Assembly: GCA_027036915.1 (NCBI GenBank) | Contig: JALWCD010000100.1 | Span: 1-10,499 of the forward strand | Source: Thermodesulfatator sp. | GTDB taxonomy: Bacteria > Desulfobacterota > Thermodesulfobacteria > Thermodesulfobacteriales > Thermodesulfobacteriaceae | Direction: 5' to 3' | DNA: 10,499 bases | Shown here: positions 8,760-10,499 of the stretch, one piece after another | Numbering within the stretch: position 1 is the first letter of the stretch | How the letters are laid out: the number at the start of each line of letters is the position of its first letter | Made by a program: the position numbers and the translations under genes | The notes under the pieces: generated by a model | Seen by the model: the letters and a program-made list of their open reading frames with translations, nothing else | The model's database searches: none | Told to the model about the DNA's origin: nothing

Positions 8760-9353
8760 ATGCGCTACGATATTGCGACCAAGGTTATTCTTTCGCGGTG
8801 CAAAGAGGGGGTACTTTCCGTCCTGTGCGGCCTTCCCGTGACCTCCGCCCTTCTGCTTGAGACCGCTCCTCAGGAAACGGCCTCTGTGAGACGCTCGGAC
8901 TTCGTCTTCCGGGCCTCCTTTGAAGACGGTACCGAACGCCTGGTTCTTCTTGAGTTTCTTTCTTACTGGAGGCCCTGGATACCGATAAGGACGCTTGAGT
9001 GTCGTTGTCGTCATCTACTTGAGGAAAGACTCCCCGTGGTCTCAGTGCTCATTCTTTTTACCCCGGCAAAAAGTGTCGTAAGTTTTTATGAAGATGAGGA
9101 GGTGAGGTACAGGTATAGGCTGGTTAAGGTTTATGAGATAGAGGCCGGGGAGATACTTGAGAAGGGGCCGGAATGTCTTTTCCCTTTTGTGCCTTTGATG
9201 CGAGGCGGAAAGGATCTTTTTGAGGAGGCCGAAAGGAGAATCTATCAGGGCTCTCACACGCGGGAGGAGAAGGCGGATCTTCTTACGGGAATGGCCATTT
9301 TAGGGGGATTAATTTCAAAGGAGATTCCCCAGAAACTTATAGAAAGGTTATGA
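8760..9353 (+). CDS. Rpn/DUF4351-like PD-(D/E)XK protein, N-terminal (nuclease-fold) ORF
   Basis: A 197-residue product resembling the first two thirds of Rpn-type recombination-promoting nuclease / putative transposase proteins. The start MRYDIATKVILSR, then SDFVFRASFEDG (46-57) with Asp47 and LLEFLSYW (63-70) with Glu65, form the usual D...E pair. In this family the second motif normally reads EFQ; here it is EFL, so the Gln that stands in for the PD-(D/E)XK lysine is lost. IPIRTLECRCRHL matches the region that follows in the family. The ORF ends with TGA at 9351-9353 inside ATGA, where the second ORF begins. A -1 shift at the stop would give ERL-MIES, a natural continuation, so this looks like one gene broken by loss of a single base, or a genuine two-cistron arrangement. 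No Shine-Dalgarno is seen. Activity is doubtful given the missing Gln. Confidence 0.75.
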   Translation: MRYDIATKVILSRCKEGVLSVLCGLPVTSALLLETAPQETASVRRSDFVFRASFEDGTERLVLLEFLSYWRPWIPIRTLECRCRHLLEERLPVVSVLILFTPAKSVVSFYEDEEVRYRYRLVKVYEIEAGEILEKGPECLFPFVPLMRGGKDLFEEAERRIYQGSHTREEKADLLTGMAILGGLISKEIPQKLIERL

Positions 9354-9613
9354 TTGAGTCCGCGGCCTATGAGATTATCAAGAGGGAGGGGTATGAAGAG
9401 GGCTTAAGGCAGGGGATCGAGCAGGGGATACTTAAGGCCATAGAGCTTGGACTTGAGTTGAGGTTTGGAGCGGAGGGATTAAAGCTTTATCCGGAGGTGA
9501 AGAAAGTGAAGGAGGTGGAGAAGCTTGAGGCCTTAAGCGAAGCCTTAAAGGTGGTGAAGGATCTTGAGGAATTCAAAGGCCTGCTTAAGGATTATCTGGG
9601 CTCTCGGGAGTGA
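9350..9613 (+). CDS. Rpn/DUF4351-like protein, C-terminal ORF
   Basis: An 87-residue product starting at ATG 9350, overlapping the upstream stop by 4 nt (ATGA), the classic coupling arrangement. MIESAAYEIIKREGYEEGLRQGIEQ is the charged helix that normally joins the nuclease part of Rpn-type proteins to their C-terminus, and AIELGLELRFGAEGLKLYPEV resembles the DUF4351-type tail. No catalytic motif is present. No strong ribosome site is visible upstream, so it depends on coupling or is not made separately. It is best read as the second half of the 8760 gene. Whether the split is mutation, sequencing error or a stable two-gene form cannot be told here. Confidence 0.7.
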   Translation: MIESAAYEIIKREGYEEGLRQGIEQGILKAIELGLELRFGAEGLKLYPEVKKVKEVEKLEALSEALKVVKDLEEFKGLLKDYLGSRE

Positions 9614-9615
9614 AA

Positions 9616-9657
9616 GTGCACCCACCATATCGCGGCCAAGGTGATTCTTTCACGGTG
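9616..9657 (+). pseudogene. Relic of a second Rpn-like gene 5' end (direct repeat of about 8760-8800)
   Basis: Bases 9625-9657 match 8768-8800 at 28 of 33 positions without gaps. Allowing one inserted base, the match extends back so that GTG at 9616 aligns with the ATG at 8760. In the aligned frame it reads HIAAKVILSR against YDIATKVILSR in the intact copy. Similarity stops abruptly after cggtg, just before the lpxD ribosome site. This is most simply the remaining 5' tip of a deleted or recombined second copy. It is too short to code for anything functional. Confidence 0.7.
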
Positions 9658-9670
9658 GCCGGTACGGGAG

Positions 9671-9676
9671 GGGAGG
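9671..9676 (+). promoter_or_regulatory. Shine-Dalgarno that sets the lpxD GTG start
   Basis: GGGAGG lies 9 nt before GTG 9686. With the family-typical N-terminus (STYRLSKLAE) it supports that start rather than any upstream codon in the same open frame, which runs through the relic. Confidence 0.7.
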
Positions 9677-9685
9677 AAAAAGCAA

Positions 9686-10499
9686 GTGAGCACCTATCGT
9701 CTCTCGAAGCTTGCGGAAAAGGTCGGCGGGAGGCTTCGGGGGGAGGACCTGGAGGTCTCCGGGGTCTCATCGCTTGAGCTTGCCCGGGAGGAGGAGCTAA
9801 GTTTTGTTGAGTCCCGGGCCTATCTTGAGGCCGCAAAAAGGAGCCGGGCAAGGGCTCTCATTGCGCCCCCGGAACTTGAGGGAGAACTTCCTTCCGAAAA
9901 AAGCCTTCTCATCTCGCAAAACGTTCGGGCGTCGCTTGCCCGTATCGCGCAACTCTTCTTTCGGCCCGCACATCCACCCTCGGGGATAAGCCCCCTGGCA
10001 GTGATTGAGGAGGGCGCGGAAATCGGAGAGAAGGTCTCCATCGGCCCCTGGGTCTACGTGGGGTGCGGGGCAAGGATCGGACGAGGAAGCGTGCTTTACC
10101 CCGGCGTTTTCGTGGGGGCCGGGGCGGAGGTGGGCGAAGGGTGCGTGCTTTACCCCTATGTGGTGCTTTATCCCGGGGTGAAGCTCGGCGACGGGGTGGT
10201 GCTTCATGCCGGGGTGGTCATCGGGGCCGACGGGTTCGGCTACGCCCAGGAGTTTGGGCCGGAGGGGCTCCGGCATCTCAAGATTCCTCATTTCGGGACG
10301 GTGGAGATCGGGCCGGAGGTGGAAATCGGGGCCAACTCTTGTGTGGATCGGGGCACCTTCGGGGCCACCCGCATCGGGGCCGGAACGAAGATTGACAACC
10401 TCACCCAGGTGGGACACAACGTGGAGATCGGCGAGGGTTCCGTGATCGTGGCCCAGTGCGGCCTCGGGGGGCATGCCCGGATCGGGCGCTTCGTGATGA
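9686..10499 (+). CDS. lpxD: UDP-3-O-acylglucosamine N-acyltransferase, 3' end outside window
   Basis: LpxD transfers a 3-hydroxyacyl chain from acyl carrier protein to the 2-amino group of UDP-3-O-acylglucosamine, the third step of lipid A synthesis, in the cytoplasm. The frame from GTG 9686 stays open to the window end and gives 271 residues of an expected 340 or so. The N-terminal uridine-binding domain includes the segment EEEELSFVES. A left-handed beta helix begins near residue 100, with hexapeptide repeats such as IGEKVS, IGRGSV and VGEGCV, then GADGFGYAQ and HFGTVEIGPEVEIGANSCVD. The catalytic His is in NLTQVGHNVEIG (His244). The upstream genes differ from the common bamA-skp-lpxD order. 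LpxA is a weaker alternative, ruled out by the N-terminal domain and the GADGFGY motif. Confidence 0.96.
   Translation, partial: MSTYRLSKLAEKVGGRLRGEDLEVSGVSSLELAREEELSFVESRAYLEAAKRSRARALIAPPELEGELPSEKSLLISQNVRASLARIAQLFFRPAHPPSGISPLAVIEEGAEIGEKVSIGPWVYVGCGARIGRGSVLYPGVFVGAGAEVGEGCVLYPYVVLYPGVKLGDGVVLHAGVVIGADGFGYAQEFGPEGLRHLKIPHFGTVEIGPEVEIGANSCVDRGTFGATRIGAGTKIDNLTQVGHNVEIGEGSVIVAQCGLGGHARIGRFVM

Noticed and set aside
9797..10474. Minus-strand 225-codon frame opposite lpxD
   Set aside because: The His/Pro/Gly-rich product mirrors the hexapeptide repeat codons of lpxD, so it is a shadow.

Overview
The window reads as part of a GC-rich, Gram-negative, probably thermophilic bacterial chromosome. 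Outer-membrane (LPS) biosynthesis is shown by a heptose-7-phosphate kinase (rfaE1) and lpxD. The proteins are rich in Glu, Lys and Arg and poor in Gln and Asn. The accessory-gene types (a DUF3782-like PD-(D/E)XK protein, an Rpn/DUF4351-like protein and a heptad-repeat membrane protein) are common in thermophilic deltaproteobacteria-like lineages such as Thermodesulfobacteriota. That placement is an inference from style and gene types, not from a search.

Layout. Positions 1-1174 (minus): recN, 5' part only. The reading frame is good for 384 codons and then breaks at an EcoRI-like palindrome near 23-30. The first 27 bases encode RecN's own Walker B motif (VFDEVDAGI) on the OPPOSITE strand, so recN is inverted, rearranged or chimeric here. 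Positions 1175-1230 are a compact divergent promoter region. Positions 1231-5145 (plus) are a tight cluster: DUF3782-like PD-(D/E)XK protein, recA, rfaE1 and eno, with gaps of 29, 3 and 1 nt. Positions 5168-5719 encode a signal-peptide, coiled-coil, membrane protein with 21-bp repeats. Positions 5725-6018 encode an HU/IHF-family protein that starts with GTG and has no visible Shine-Dalgarno; its 3' end overlaps alaS (minus, 6004-8643) by 15 bp. Divergent from alaS lies an Rpn/DUF4351-like gene split into two ORFs by an ATGA overlap (8760-9353, 9350-9613). A short decayed second copy of that gene's 5' end follows at about 9616-9657. lpxD (9686 onward, plus) is cut by the window end.

How it fits together. 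RecN and RecA act in double-strand-break repair. RfaE1 and LpxD build the inner core and lipid A of LPS. Enolase serves glycolysis and gluconeogenesis, AlaRS charges tRNA-Ala, and HU compacts DNA. Three accessory genes sit in the joints between housekeeping genes (recN|recA, eno|HU, alaS|lpxD), and two of the three are PD-(D/E)XK-fold proteins. I recognise no complete new defence system. The items most worth a second look are the inverted recN junction, the split Rpn-like gene with its relic repeat, and the nuclease-like gene placed between recN and recA.

No stretch of more than about 120 bases lacks a gene. I saw no tRNA, rRNA, CRISPR array, insertion sequence or convincing intrinsic terminator.
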